From positions 56,508-120,507 of the forward strand of contig CAZTOW010000029.1 of the NCBI GenBank assembly GCA_964615375.1: a stretch of DNA of 64,000 nt, in the 5' to 3' direction. Positions 50,664 to 59,351 of this stretch are shown here, in pieces (the first letter of the stretch is position 1; each line of letters opens with the position of its first letter). Position numbers and translations under genes: made by a program. Origin of the DNA: CAZKWG01 sp964615375 (GTDB lineage Bacteria > Myxococcota_A > UBA796 > CAZKWG01). The notes under the pieces are model-generated. The model saw nothing but the letters and a program-made list of their open reading frames with translations. It did not search any database and had not been told where the DNA came from.

Positions 50664-53192
50664 ATGAGCAGCGCGCGACGCGTCCTCCTCACCCAGGGCT
50701 ACGTCGATCTGAACCGCCGCGAGGTGGTGCTCGCGGGCAACCGTCAGACCCTCTCTCCCACCGAGATCGCCCTCCTGGACTATCTCGACGGCAGAGAGGG
50801 CAGCCCTGCCACCCGCGCAGAGCTGCTGCGGGAGGTCTGGGGCTACAGCGAGCGCGTGGTCAGCCGCACGCTGGACACCACCGTCGCGCGTCTTCGCGCC
50901 AAGATTGAGGTCAACCCGGCTCAACCGCGGCACCTGCTGACGGTCCCGGGCGCGGGCTACCGCTTCGCCCCGCTGGAGGCGCCCTCCGCCGCCGCCCCCG
51001 GGGTCGGGCCGCTGGTGGGGCGGGAGGACACGCTGCAGGCCATCGACGCCGCGCTGGCGCTGGGCGCGCCGATGATCACGGTGGTCGGCGCGGGCGGCAT
51101 GGGCAAGAGCCGGGTGCTGCGGGCCTGGGCCGAGCGCCACGGGGCGCCGCTGGTGGAGCTGGGGCCGCTGTCGCGGGTGGAGGACGCGCGGGCCTCGGTG
51201 GCCTCGGCGCTGGGGGTCAAGGCGGACATCGGCTGGCGGGAGCTCGGGGAGATCGTGCTGGAGCGCGGCCTCGTGGCCCTGGCGCTGGACCAGGCGGACC
51301 ACCTGCTGCCGGAGCTGCCCCCACGCCTGCTCGGCTTCCTCCAGGCGACCCCGCGGGGCGCGGACCCGGCGAGCGCGCGGCGACCGACGCTGGTGCTGAG
51401 CTCTCGGGTGGGCCTGCACCTGCCGGGCGAGCGCCTGGTGGAGCTGGGGCCGCTGAGCGCGCAGGAGGCGCACCGCCTCTACGACCTGCACCGCGCCGGC
51501 CCCGAGGAGCCCGGCGTGGAGGTGCTGCTGGAGCGGCTGGGCCACATCCCGCTGGCCGTGGAGCTGGCCGCGGCCCGCTCGCGCACGCTCTCCGTGGCCG
51601 AGCAGATCCGGGCCCTGGGCCTCGATCTGCTGGAGGGGGCCGAGCCGCAGGGGCGCTCGCTGCGGCGCAGCATCGGCGGCTCCTGGGAGCTCCTGGACCA
51701 GCGGGCGCAGCGGGGGATGCGCGCGCTCTGCACGCTGCGCGACGCCTTCACCCTGGACGCGGCCCGCGCGGTGCTGGGCGGCGACCCGTCCACCGCGTTG
51801 ATGACGCTCTCCGCGCTGCGGGAGAGCGCGCTGGTGGTGCGCACCGACGACGGCCGCATGCGCGTGCTGGAGCCGGTGCGCTGGTACGTGCTGGAGCAGG
51901 TGCCGCTGGACCCCGAGGCCGAGCTGCGCCACGCCCGCTGGTTCGCCCGCTGGGGAGAGCTGGTGCGGCGGCGGGCCCTGGACAGCGACGACGGCGAGCT
52001 GCGCCGCACGCTGGCCGTGGAGGCCTCCGAGCTCCTGGCCGCCGTGCCCGAGGCCCTGGCCCAGAACGAGGTGGAGACGGCGGTGGACGCCTGGCTGGCC
52101 CTCTTCGAGATCGCCCGCCTGGACGGCCTGCACGGCGCCGAGGTCGTGCGCCTCGGTGAGCTCATCATCGAGAGCCCCGGCCTGTCTGAGCCCAGCGCGG
52201 TCGCCACCTCGCTGAGGCTGGCGGACACGCTCCGCCGCCGCGGGCGGGCGCGCTTCGCCGTGGCCCTGGCCCAGGGCGCCAACGCTCGGGCGGAGGGCCT
52301 GGCCGACCCCGAGATCCAGGCCTACGCCGCGCACAGCCTCTCGGTCATGCTGCTGGACACCGGCGAGATCGACGAGGCCGAGCTCCACGCCCAGCGGGCG
52401 CTCAACCTGGCCGTGCGCGCCCGGATCCCGGACCTGGAGGCCGCCGCGCACCACAACCTGAGCAACGTCTTCGACGCGCGCGGCAAGCTGGACCTCAAGC
52501 GCCAGCACCTGCTGGCGGCCTGCGACCTCTACCGAGAAATGGGCAATCGGAGGGCAGAGGGGATCATCCTCAGCAATCTTGGAAACCTCTGGCACGACCT
52601 GGGGCGCTCGGACGCGGCTGAGCAGGCCTGGGCCGCGGCGCTGGAGCTGCACCGGGCGGTGGGCGACCGGCGCCACGAGGCGATGGTGCGGGCCAACCGC
52701 TCGCTGCTGGCGGTGGAGCGCGGCGACCTGGACCTGGCCGAGTCCGAGCTGCGCGCCGCGGTCGCCGAGCACCGCGCCACCCAGACCCGGCGCTTCGAGG
52801 TGGTGGCCCAGTCGCTGCTGGCCGACGTGCTGCGCCGCAAGGGCAGGCCGGTGGACGCGATGCTGGTGGCCCGGGACGCCGCCCGCAACGCCGAGGCCAT
52901 CGGCTGGTCCCTGCTCCGCGCCGGGCTCTCCGCGCTGCTGGGCGAGCTGGAGGCGGAGCTGGGCTCTCGGGAGGACGGGCTCCGCTGGATCCGCGAGGGG
53001 GAGGCCGCGCTGCAGGCGGCGGGGATGCGCGCGGAGGCCCTGGTCGCCACCTGCCGGCGCGGCCGGGCGCTGCTCAGGGCTGGCGACCGCGCCGGGGCGG
53101 AGGCCGCCCTGGCCGAGGTCGAGGCCGCGAACAGCGTGCATGGCGAGGTGGCGCTGGCGGTCAAGGAGCTCCGCGGGATGCTCAGACCCTGA
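50664..53192 (+). CDS. wHTH-NTPase-TPR transcriptional regulator (AfsR/SARP-like layout)
   Basis: 842 residues. Residues about 5-103 are an OmpR-type winged helix (TLSPTEIALLDYLDGREGSPATRAELLREVWGY, VARLRAKIE, TVPGAGYRF). Residues about 115-410 are a STAND/NB-ARC-like NTPase: Walker A VVGAGGMGKS, Walker B region VALALDQADHLL, and LVLSSRV. The remainder is TPR-like helices (about 430-840). Regulators of this design integrate a signal through the TPRs and drive secondary metabolism or stress genes. No obvious target beside it; it converges on the FAD monooxygenase, separated by 4 bp. Confidence 0.88.
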   Translation: MSSARRVLLTQGYVDLNRREVVLAGNRQTLSPTEIALLDYLDGREGSPATRAELLREVWGYSERVVSRTLDTTVARLRAKIEVNPAQPRHLLTVPGAGYRFAPLEAPSAAAPGVGPLVGREDTLQAIDAALALGAPMITVVGAGGMGKSRVLRAWAERHGAPLVELGPLSRVEDARASVASALGVKADIGWRELGEIVLERGLVALALDQADHLLPELPPRLLGFLQATPRGADPASARRPTLVLSSRVGLHLPGERLVELGPLSAQEAHRLYDLHRAGPEEPGVEVLLERLGHIPLAVELAAARSRTLSVAEQIRALGLDLLEGAEPQGRSLRRSIGGSWELLDQRAQRGMRALCTLRDAFTLDAARAVLGGDPSTALMTLSALRESALVVRTDDGRMRVLEPVRWYVLEQVPLDPEAELRHARWFARWGELVRRRALDSDDGELRRTLAVEASELLAAVPEALAQNEVETAVDAWLALFEIARLDGLHGAEVVRLGELIIESPGLSEPSAVATSLRLADTLRRRGRARFAVALAQGANARAEGLADPEIQAYAAHSLSVMLLDTGEIDEAELHAQRALNLAVRARIPDLEAAAHHNLSNVFDARGKLDLKRQHLLAACDLYREMGNRRAEGIILSNLGNLWHDLGRSDAAEQAWAAALELHRAVGDRRHEAMVRANRSLLAVERGDLDLAESELRAAVAEHRATQTRRFEVVAQSLLADVLRRKGRPVDAMLVARDAARNAEAIGWSLLRAGLSALLGELEAELGSREDGLRWIREGEAALQAAGMRAEALVATCRRGRALLRAGDRAGAEAALAEVEAANSVHGEVALAVKELRGMLRP

Positions 53193-53196
53193 GCAA

Positions 53197-54375
53197 CTAA
53201 ACCCTGAGCTCGACCGGGACGAGGCCCTGGGCCATGCGGGCGCGCTCCCGGGTGGGGCCGAAGCGCAGGCCCAGGCGGGCCGCCCAGGGCAGGAGCCAGA
53301 GCAGGATCTTCGAGGGGCGCAGCATGCGCTCCCCGCTGCGGGTCTGGAGAGCCTGAACGGGCACGATCTCCCGCAGCCGCTCCTCGGCGACGGCCATGGC
53401 GGCCAGGTCCACGCCGTCTGGGCTCCCCTGCCGCAGGGCCGGGATCAGGTGGTTCGCCGCGACCAGCGCGTCGCGCAGCGCCATGTTGATGCCCTGCCCG
53501 CCCACCGGGGACATGGGGTGGGCCGCGTCGCCCAGCAGCAGGAGGCCGGGCACGCTCCAGCGGTCGGCGCGCTCGCAGACCACGGACAGGCGGGTGGGCC
53601 CGACCACCGTGTCCCGGCGCCGCGCGATGGCCTCCCCCAGCTCCGGGCTGACCAGACGGATGACCGCGTCCAGCTTCTCCTTAGCGCTGCCCTCCGGGAT
53701 CTCACCCTTGGCCATCACCACGCCCACCTGCGTGAGCCCCTCGGGGCTCGGGTAGGCCAGCGCCGCGCGCCCCGGGGCCATCTCGATCCAGCCCGCGTCG
53801 TGCCCACCCAGCAGCGGCTCCAGATCCACCTTCAGCCAGAGCACGTCATAGCCCTGCTCCAAGGAGGTCCGCTCGATCCCGGCCTTCCGGGCCACCAGCG
53901 AGCCGCGCCCGTCGGTGGCGACCACCAGCGAGGCGCGGAGCTCCTCGACCACCTCCCCCGAGCGGGCCCGCACGCCGACCACGCGCCCGCCCTCCCAGAT
54001 CAGGTCCGTGACGGAGACGCCGCGCCGGAGCTGGAAGCCCGGGTGCGCCGAGCTGTGGCGGGCGATGGACTCCAGCAGCCCGCCCTGCGAGACCACGCGC
54101 ACGCCGGGGCCGTCCTTCATCTGAAAGCGCGAGGGCGCGCGGCCGTTGTGGATGTACATCCAGCGCGCCTGGAGCTGCGGCGTCTCCTCGAGGGCCGGGC
54201 CCAGGCCCATCTGCCGGAGGGCGTCCACGCCGCTGGGCTGGAGGCCCTCCCCGCGGAAGACGCGGTGCAGGTCCGTGGCCCGCTCCAGCGCGAGCACCGA
54301 GAGGCCACGGCTGGCCAGCAACCAGCTCAACGCGGCGCCGCAGGGGCCGTATCCGACGACGATGACATCCGACAT
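53197..54375 (-). CDS. FAD-dependent monooxygenase
   Basis: 392 residues. PHBH-type flavoprotein: GxGxxG in VVGYGPCGAALSWLLASRGLSVLALER, the DG motif (VVATDGRGSLVARKAG), and the GDAAHPMSPVGGQGINMALRDA motif. Substrate unknown (aromatic or polyketide-like compounds are usual). The C-terminal end RMAQGLVP is hydrophobic. Transcribed from the promoter at 54415-54443 that holds a Fur-type box, so iron would repress it. GGAGG precedes the ATG. Confidence 0.9.
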   Translation of the reverse strand: MSDVIVVGYGPCGAALSWLLASRGLSVLALERATDLHRVFRGEGLQPSGVDALRQMGLGPALEETPQLQARWMYIHNGRAPSRFQMKDGPGVRVVSQGGLLESIARHSSAHPGFQLRRGVSVTDLIWEGGRVVGVRARSGEVVEELRASLVVATDGRGSLVARKAGIERTSLEQGYDVLWLKVDLEPLLGGHDAGWIEMAPGRAALAYPSPEGLTQVGVVMAKGEIPEGSAKEKLDAVIRLVSPELGEAIARRRDTVVGPTRLSVVCERADRWSVPGLLLLGDAAHPMSPVGGQGINMALRDALVAANHLIPALRQGSPDGVDLAAMAVAEERLREIVPVQALQTRSGERMLRPSKILLWLLPWAARLGLRFGPTRERARMAQGLVPVELRV

Positions 54376-54414
54376 GGGGACCTCCTCCGCCCGCTCGGGG
54401 CGTGAGGAGAGCTT

Positions 54415-54443
54415 ATCTTATTGAAAATGATTTTCAATATCAA
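54415..54443 (-). promoter_or_regulatory. promoter of the FAD monooxygenase
   Basis: TTGATA (54443-54438, 5/6), exactly 17 bp, TAAGAT (54420-54415, 4/6), with a start near 54408 and a 33-base leader. The spacer carries the Fur-type palindrome. Confidence 0.7.
54420..54438. promoter_or_regulatory. Fur-type box, perfect 9-1-9 palindrome
   Basis: ATTGAAAAT-G-ATTTTCAAT, a perfect 19-bp palindrome that matches the 7-1-7 Fur core TGATAAT-n-ATTATCA except for one symmetric change (TGAAAAT). It sits between the -35 and -10 boxes, where binding would block RNA polymerase. It may also affect the divergent LtrA-KirBac gene 62 bp away. Confidence 0.75.
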
Positions 54444-54499
54444 AATCGATCTGAACGCGCCCTCTCGACGAGACCCCGGTTTCCGGTAGACTTCGCGCC

Positions 54500-56596
54500 A
54501 TGCTGCAGCGCTGGTTCCACCTCCCCCGCCTCCACGTCCCGTCTCACCACGCCGATCGCAAGGTGAGCTGGCTGGAGCTGTTCTACGACCTCGTCTACGT
54601 CGCCGCGATCATCCAGCTCGGAGACGCGCTGAGCCACCACGTCGATCTGCTCGGCGTGCTAGGCTTCGCGGCGGTGCTGGCGCCGCTCTGGCTCACCTGG
54701 ACGGGCTTCACCTTCTTCAGCAACCGCTTCGTGGTGGACGACGCGCTGCACCGCGGGCTGGTCTTCCTGCAGATGTTCGGGATCGGCGGAGTGGCGCTGT
54801 CGGTCTCGGGCGTGCTGGAGGGTGACCTCGCGCCCTTCACGGTCACCTACGCGCTCACCCGCCTCACGCTGGCCGCCATGTACCTGCGCGCCTGGCGGCA
54901 CACGGAGGCGGGGCGGGATCTCAGCGCGCACTTCGCGCAGCGCATCGGGCTCGGCGCGCTGTGCTGGCTGGGGACCACGCTGCTCAGCGCGCCCTGGGTG
55001 TACCTGGGCTGGCTCATCTGCATGGGCATCGACCTGTCCGTGGCCCTGGGCGCGAAGGGGCGGGACCTGTCCGGGCGCTACACGCCGGACATCCACCACA
55101 TGAGCGAGCGCTACGGCATCTTCACGCTCATCGTGCTGGGCGAGAGCTTCGTCAAGCTGATCGCCGGGGTCTCCGGCGTGGAGATCTCCAGCTCACACGC
55201 GGCGATGGCGGCGGTCGGCCTGCTGGTGACCATCAGCCTGTGGTGGATCTACTTCGACGACGTGGCCGGCAGCCGCATCAAGAACCTGCGCATGGCCACG
55301 CTCATCTGGGTGTACAGCCACATGCCCATGACCATCGCCGTGACCGCGGTGGGGGTCGCCATCAAGAAGGCCACGCTCCTGGACCCCTTCGCCGTGGCGG
55401 ACGCGAAGACGCGGTGGCTGATGGCGGGCAGCCTGAGCCTGGCCCTCTTCTGGGTGGGCGTCATCGACGCGGTGACCGAGCGACGCCAGAGCGAGCTCTC
55501 GGACAAGGCGCGCGTGGAGGCCCGGCTCCTGTCCAGCGCGCTGGTGCTGCTCCTGGCCCCGGCCGGCGCCTTCATGCCCGCCTGGGCCTTCATGGGGCTC
55601 GTCGCCATCGCCTGCGTGGTGCAGGTGATCTTCGATCTCAGCATGGCGCCGCTCCAGGCCATGCCCGAGGAGCACCACCCGGCGCCCCACGCCCCGGTCC
55701 CCGGCTCCCAGGAGCCCGTGACGCGCCTCCCCTCCCTGGATCGCGGGCGCATGCTCACCCAGGACGCCGTGCGCATCGGCACCCCCGACGACCTGCGCCG
55801 CGACATGTACTTCCACCTGATGTCGGCCTCCTGGGGGCGCGTGCTGGCGGCCCTCATCGTCGTCTTCGTGCTGATCAACGTCGTCTTCGCCTCGCTCTAC
55901 CTGCTCCAGCCCGGCTCGGTGTCCAACATGGAGAACGCCAGCTTCATCGACGTGCTGTCGTTCTCGGTGCAGACCATCACCACCATCGGCTACGGCGGGA
56001 TGCTGCCGGTCACCCCCTATGGCCACGTCCTGGTCATCATCGAGGCCTTCGTGGGCGTCTTCGGCGCCGCCCTGGCCACCGGGATCCTGTTTGCCCGCGC
56101 CAGCCGCCCGCGCTCCAGCGTGCTGTTCTCGCAGGTGGCGGTCATCACCACCCGCAACGGCATGCCCACGCTGGAGCTCCGGGTGGGCAACGCGCGCGGC
56201 AACGAGATCATCGAGGCGGCGATGCGCCTGGTCATCATCCGCGAGGAGGTCACGCCCGAGGGCCACCGCATGCGCAGACTGGTGGACCTGCCGCTGGTGC
56301 GCGACTCGAGCCCGCTGTTCTCGCTGACCTGGACGGTCATGCACAACATCGACGTCAACAGCCCGCTCTATGGGATCACGGCGGAGAACGCCGAGGAGAA
56401 GCTGCTGGGCGTGCTGGCCCTGCTGACCGGCTTCGACGCGACCTACTCCCAGACGGTCCACGCCCGGAACTTCTACACCGTGGCCGACCTGCGCTTCCAG
56501 GAGCGCTTCCAGGACGTGGTGGGGCGCCTGCCGGACGGCCGGATGCTGGTGGACTACAACCGCTTCCACGACACCGTGCCGGACGCGGCGGGCTGA
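54500..56596 (+). CDS. LtrA-like membrane domain fused to a KirBac potassium channel
   Basis: 698 residues. Residues about 15-375 are an LtrA (low-temperature-requirement A) domain with some eight to nine TM helices: VSWLELFYDLVYVAAIIQLG and ERYGIFTLIVLGESFVKLIAGV are its hallmark motifs. Residues about 430-690 are a complete inward-rectifier channel: slide helix RRDMYFHLMSASWGRVL, outer helix, filter TITTIGYGG (about 491-499), inner helix, then the Kir cytoplasmic domain (ASRPRSSVLFSQVAVI, LPLVRDSSPLF, HNIDVNSPLYG, TGFDATYSQTVHAR). A typical KirBac is about 300 residues and stand-alone, so this is a fusion. LtrA function is not settled. Confidence 0.88.
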   Translation: MLQRWFHLPRLHVPSHHADRKVSWLELFYDLVYVAAIIQLGDALSHHVDLLGVLGFAAVLAPLWLTWTGFTFFSNRFVVDDALHRGLVFLQMFGIGGVALSVSGVLEGDLAPFTVTYALTRLTLAAMYLRAWRHTEAGRDLSAHFAQRIGLGALCWLGTTLLSAPWVYLGWLICMGIDLSVALGAKGRDLSGRYTPDIHHMSERYGIFTLIVLGESFVKLIAGVSGVEISSSHAAMAAVGLLVTISLWWIYFDDVAGSRIKNLRMATLIWVYSHMPMTIAVTAVGVAIKKATLLDPFAVADAKTRWLMAGSLSLALFWVGVIDAVTERRQSELSDKARVEARLLSSALVLLLAPAGAFMPAWAFMGLVAIACVVQVIFDLSMAPLQAMPEEHHPAPHAPVPGSQEPVTRLPSLDRGRMLTQDAVRIGTPDDLRRDMYFHLMSASWGRVLAALIVVFVLINVVFASLYLLQPGSVSNMENASFIDVLSFSVQTITTIGYGGMLPVTPYGHVLVIIEAFVGVFGAALATGILFARASRPRSSVLFSQVAVITTRNGMPTLELRVGNARGNEIIEAAMRLVIIREEVTPEGHRMRRLVDLPLVRDSSPLFSLTWTVMHNIDVNSPLYGITAENAEEKLLGVLALLTGFDATYSQTVHARNFYTVADLRFQERFQDVVGRLPDGRMLVDYNRFHDTVPDAAG

Positions 56597-56634
56597 GCAT
56601 CTTGTGACGGCCCTTGCCTATTATCGATTTAAAC

Positions 56635-57525
56635 TCAGCTCCTCTGCACCACCAGCACGCCCGCCAGCACCAGCACCCCGCCCACCAGCTCGCGCCCGGT
56701 CACGGGCTCGCCCAGCGCCGCCCAGGCCATGGCCGAGGCCAGCACGGGCTGGAGGTTGGTGAAGATCGCCACGCGCGAGGGCACCAGCCCGCGCAGGGCC
56801 ACGCTCCACAGCAGGTAGGCCAGGAAGCTCGACATCCCCGCCAGCCAGAGCACGCCGCCCAGCGCGCCCGGCGAGGCCGTGGCCAGGACGCCCCGATCCG
56901 GCAGGCAGAGGGGCAGAAGCGGCACCACCGCCATCCCGGAGAGCCAGAAGGACCAGGCCGTCGACGCCAGCGCCCCGTGCCGCAGGGTCAGGCGCCGCGC
57001 CCGCAGCGTGTAGAGCGCCCAGGTCAGCACGCCCGTGAGGATGATCGGATCGCCCAGCCGCGGGCGCCCGGCGTCCCCGCTCTCGGTCAGCACCAGCGCC
57101 GCCCCCAGGAAGGCCAGGCCCGCCCCCAGGGCGCGAGGAGCCGTCACCGGCTCGCCGTAGGCGAGGCGCGCGATCAGCAGGACGAAGGTGGGCGTCATCG
57201 CGTAGAGGATCGCCGCGTGCGCCACCGTGGTCAGCGGCAGGCCCACCAGGAACAGGGTCTGGTTGATCGGCCCGCCCAGCAGACCCAGCAGGAAGAGCGG
57301 CAGGCGCTCGCCCCGCGGCGGGAGCAGCGCGCGCCCCGTGGCCAGCAGCAGCCCGCCGTAGAACAGCCCGGACAGCACCACGCGCATCCAGGCCACGCCC
57401 AGGTGCGGGAGCTCGCCCAGGGCCTGCCGCGCCATCAGGTAGGAGGCCGAGGCGATCAGCGCGTGGCCCGCGGCGGCGGCCAGCGCCCCCGACTCGCGCG
57501 GCGCGCCCGGGTCCGTCGAGGACAA
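56635..57525 (-). CDS. EamA/DMT family transporter
   Basis: 296 residues, about ten TM helices in two EamA repeats (ALIASASYLMARQAL to AALVLTES; PIILTGVLTWALYTLRARRL to VLVVQRS). Drug/metabolite efflux or amino-acid export is the common role; substrate unknown. The start is a TTG directly after the SCP2-like stop (TGATTG), without a clear ribosome site, suggesting reinitiation. Converges on the LtrA-KirBac gene, leaving a 38-bp gap. Confidence 0.88.
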   Translation of the reverse strand: MSSTDPGAPRESGALAAAAGHALIASASYLMARQALGELPHLGVAWMRVVLSGLFYGGLLLATGRALLPPRGERLPLFLLGLLGGPINQTLFLVGLPLTTVAHAAILYAMTPTFVLLIARLAYGEPVTAPRALGAGLAFLGAALVLTESGDAGRPRLGDPIILTGVLTWALYTLRARRLTLRHGALASTAWSFWLSGMAVVPLLPLCLPDRGVLATASPGALGGVLWLAGMSSFLAYLLWSVALRGLVPSRVAIFTNLQPVLASAMAWAALGEPVTGRELVGGVLVLAGVLVVQRS

Positions 57526-57834
57526 TCAGAGCCCGAAGCAGGCGCGCAGCTTCATCAGCAGGCCCACGTCGTTGGTCTTGAAGCGCCCCCGCGCGATGTC
57601 CAGCGGGCCGGGCTGCTTGCCGCGCAGCACGAGGTCCAGGAAGGTGTCGGGGTGGGCCTTCACCACGCAGTCGGCGTTCTCCGGCTTGCCCGGCGTCACC
57701 GTGGCCGCGGTGGGCGTGACGACCAGCGTGTGCTTCTCGTCGCCGATCGAGAAGTAGTAGGTGATCGTCCGATCCACCTTGCCCGGGACGTAGCGCGACT
57801 GGAAGGAGGTGATGAGCTCGCTGGCCTTGTTCAT
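57526..57834 (-). CDS. second SCP2-type lipid-carrier domain protein
   Basis: 102 residues: TITYYFSIGDEKHTLVVTPTAATVTPGKPENADCVVKAHPDTFLDLVLRGKQPGPLDIARGRFKTNDVGLLMKLRACFGL. The ending R-F-K-T-N-D-V-G-L-L-M-K-L matches the SCP2 signature seen in the protein at 12104-12412 (KATNVGLAMKL). Stand-alone SCP2 module, cytoplasmic. It precedes the DMT transporter with no gap, so they are co-transcribed; possibly a lipid-related transport pair, inferred only. Confidence 0.82.
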   Translation of the reverse strand: MNKASELITSFQSRYVPGKVDRTITYYFSIGDEKHTLVVTPTAATVTPGKPENADCVVKAHPDTFLDLVLRGKQPGPLDIARGRFKTNDVGLLMKLRACFGL

Positions 57835-57857
57835 CCCGAGCGCTTATCCCGGATCGC

Positions 57858-58865
57858 ATGACCCGGCGCCGCGGACTCGCCCTCGCCCTCTTCGCCCTGG
57901 TCGCCCTCCTCGCGGCGGCCTGGATCCCTCGCCCGCTCCATTACACGCCCCCTACGCCCATGATCTCGGATGTGGACGCCTGGGCGGCGGCGAAGGTCGC
58001 CGAGAGCCAGCAGCGGGGCGTGCGCCCGCGCAACGAGGAGCGCCTGCTGCGCGTGGTGGCCGGCGAGAGCCCGGTCTCGATCCTCTACCTGCACGGGTTC
58101 GGCGCCTCCCGCGGCGAGGGCGAGCTCGTCACGGACCAGCTCGCCGGGAAGCTGAGGGCCAACACCCTCTACGGGCTGCTCCCCGGGCACGGGCTCGACG
58201 ACATGGACGCCCACGCCGCGCCCGACTTCGACGCCTACCTGGACAACGTCGAGGAGAGCTTCGTCGCCGCGCGGATGCTGGGCGAGCGCGTGGTCCTGGT
58301 CGGCACCAGCACCGGCGGCCTGCTGGCGACCTGGCTGGCGGCGCGGCACCCCGACGACGTGGCGGCCCTCATCCTGGCCTCGCCCTTCTACCGCTTCGCC
58401 GACGCCGGCGCGGCCCTGCTGGCCGACCGCCCCGTGGGGCCCCTGATCATCGAGACCGCCTTCGGCGACGTGCGCGACGCCGGCTGGAAGACCGACCCCG
58501 AGCGCCGCAAGATGCCCGGCTACGAGGGCTTCTGGACGACCCGGCAGCGTTACGCCGCCCTCTTCAACCTCGCCCGCCTGCGCCGCTACATCGCCACGCC
58601 CGAGACGTTGTCCGCCGTGCGCGCGCCCACCCTGCTGCTCTACTTCTACCGGGACGAGGAGCACCAGGACACCGCCGCCAGCGTGGACGGGATGAAGGCG
58701 GCGTTTGCGGCCTTCGGCGGCGCGGCGGGGCCACACCCGCAGAGCCGGATGGTGGCGATCTCGGACGGCTCCCACGTCCTGCTGTCCCAGTACGTGGCTG
58801 GCGACAAGGTGCGGATCCTGGCTGAGATCGAGGACTTTCTGCGCGACGTGGGGCTGATGCCCTAA
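57858..58865 (+). CDS. alpha/beta-hydrolase
   Basis: 335 residues with an N-terminal hydrophobic segment (residues 6-22: signal or anchor). Hydrolase core: ILYLHGFGASRGEG (oxyanion hole), nucleophile elbow GTSTGG, acid in LLLYFYRDEEHQD and catalytic His in SDGSHVLLS. Serine ester hydrolase or carboxylesterase-like; no specific substrate. Divergent from the SCP2-like gene, overlapping the next gene end by 4 bp. Confidence 0.85.
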   Translation: MTRRRGLALALFALVALLAAAWIPRPLHYTPPTPMISDVDAWAAAKVAESQQRGVRPRNEERLLRVVAGESPVSILYLHGFGASRGEGELVTDQLAGKLRANTLYGLLPGHGLDDMDAHAAPDFDAYLDNVEESFVAARMLGERVVLVGTSTGGLLATWLAARHPDDVAALILASPFYRFADAGAALLADRPVGPLIIETAFGDVRDAGWKTDPERRKMPGYEGFWTTRQRYAALFNLARLRRYIATPETLSAVRAPTLLLYFYRDEEHQDTAASVDGMKAAFAAFGGAAGPHPQSRMVAISDGSHVLLSQYVAGDKVRILAEIEDFLRDVGLMP

Positions 58866-59335
58866 GGGGCGGGGACCAGCAGCGCGCCGTCGCGCAGCAG
58901 AGCCTGGAGGGCGGCGGAGCTCTCCTGGCCGGTGATCTCGGGCAGGGAGAGGGCGAGCGGACCGGCGGCGTCCGGGTCAGCCAGCGGGAGGACGAGCTCG
59001 TCGAGCTTCAACTCACGGTGGAATCGCGCGCCGTCCGGACCCACACCGCTGAGCGTGAGCGGGCCGTCCAGGACGAGCACGGCGTCGGTGGCGCCCGCGG
59101 GGGCGCGGAGCTCGATCTCGGAGAGGTCCAGGGCGCGCGGCAGCGGGCGCGGAGGGAGCTCGCGGGCGTGGGTCTTCCAGCCGATGGCGATGATCCTGCC
59201 CTGCAGGCGGAGGGTGGGGATGCGGACGAGCTCGTCGGGGTCGGCTCCGATAATCAGCGCGCCTGCATCCTTGCTCCACCCACCCAGCGCCGCGAAGAGG
59301 CACAGCAGAATTACAGTCGAGCGGGCCGAATTCAT
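58862..59335 (-). CDS. secreted hypothetical protein
   Basis: 157 residues with a Sec signal peptide (MNSARSTVILLCLFAALGGWSKDAGA). The mature part is beta-rich: LVRIPTLRLQGRIIAIGWKTHARELPPRP and VLDGPLTLSGVGPDG. No family recognised; perhaps a small periplasmic beta-sandwich protein. Ends 4 bp inside the hydrolase stop on the opposite strand. It may be co-transcribed with the TIGR02147-like gene upstream (16 bp). Confidence 0.65.
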   Translation of the reverse strand: MNSARSTVILLCLFAALGGWSKDAGALIIGADPDELVRIPTLRLQGRIIAIGWKTHARELPPRPLPRALDLSEIELRAPAGATDAVLVLDGPLTLSGVGPDGARFHRELKLDELVLPLADPDAAGPLALSLPEITGQESSAALQALLRDGALLVPAP

Positions 59336-59351
59336 GGATGACTCCCGATTT

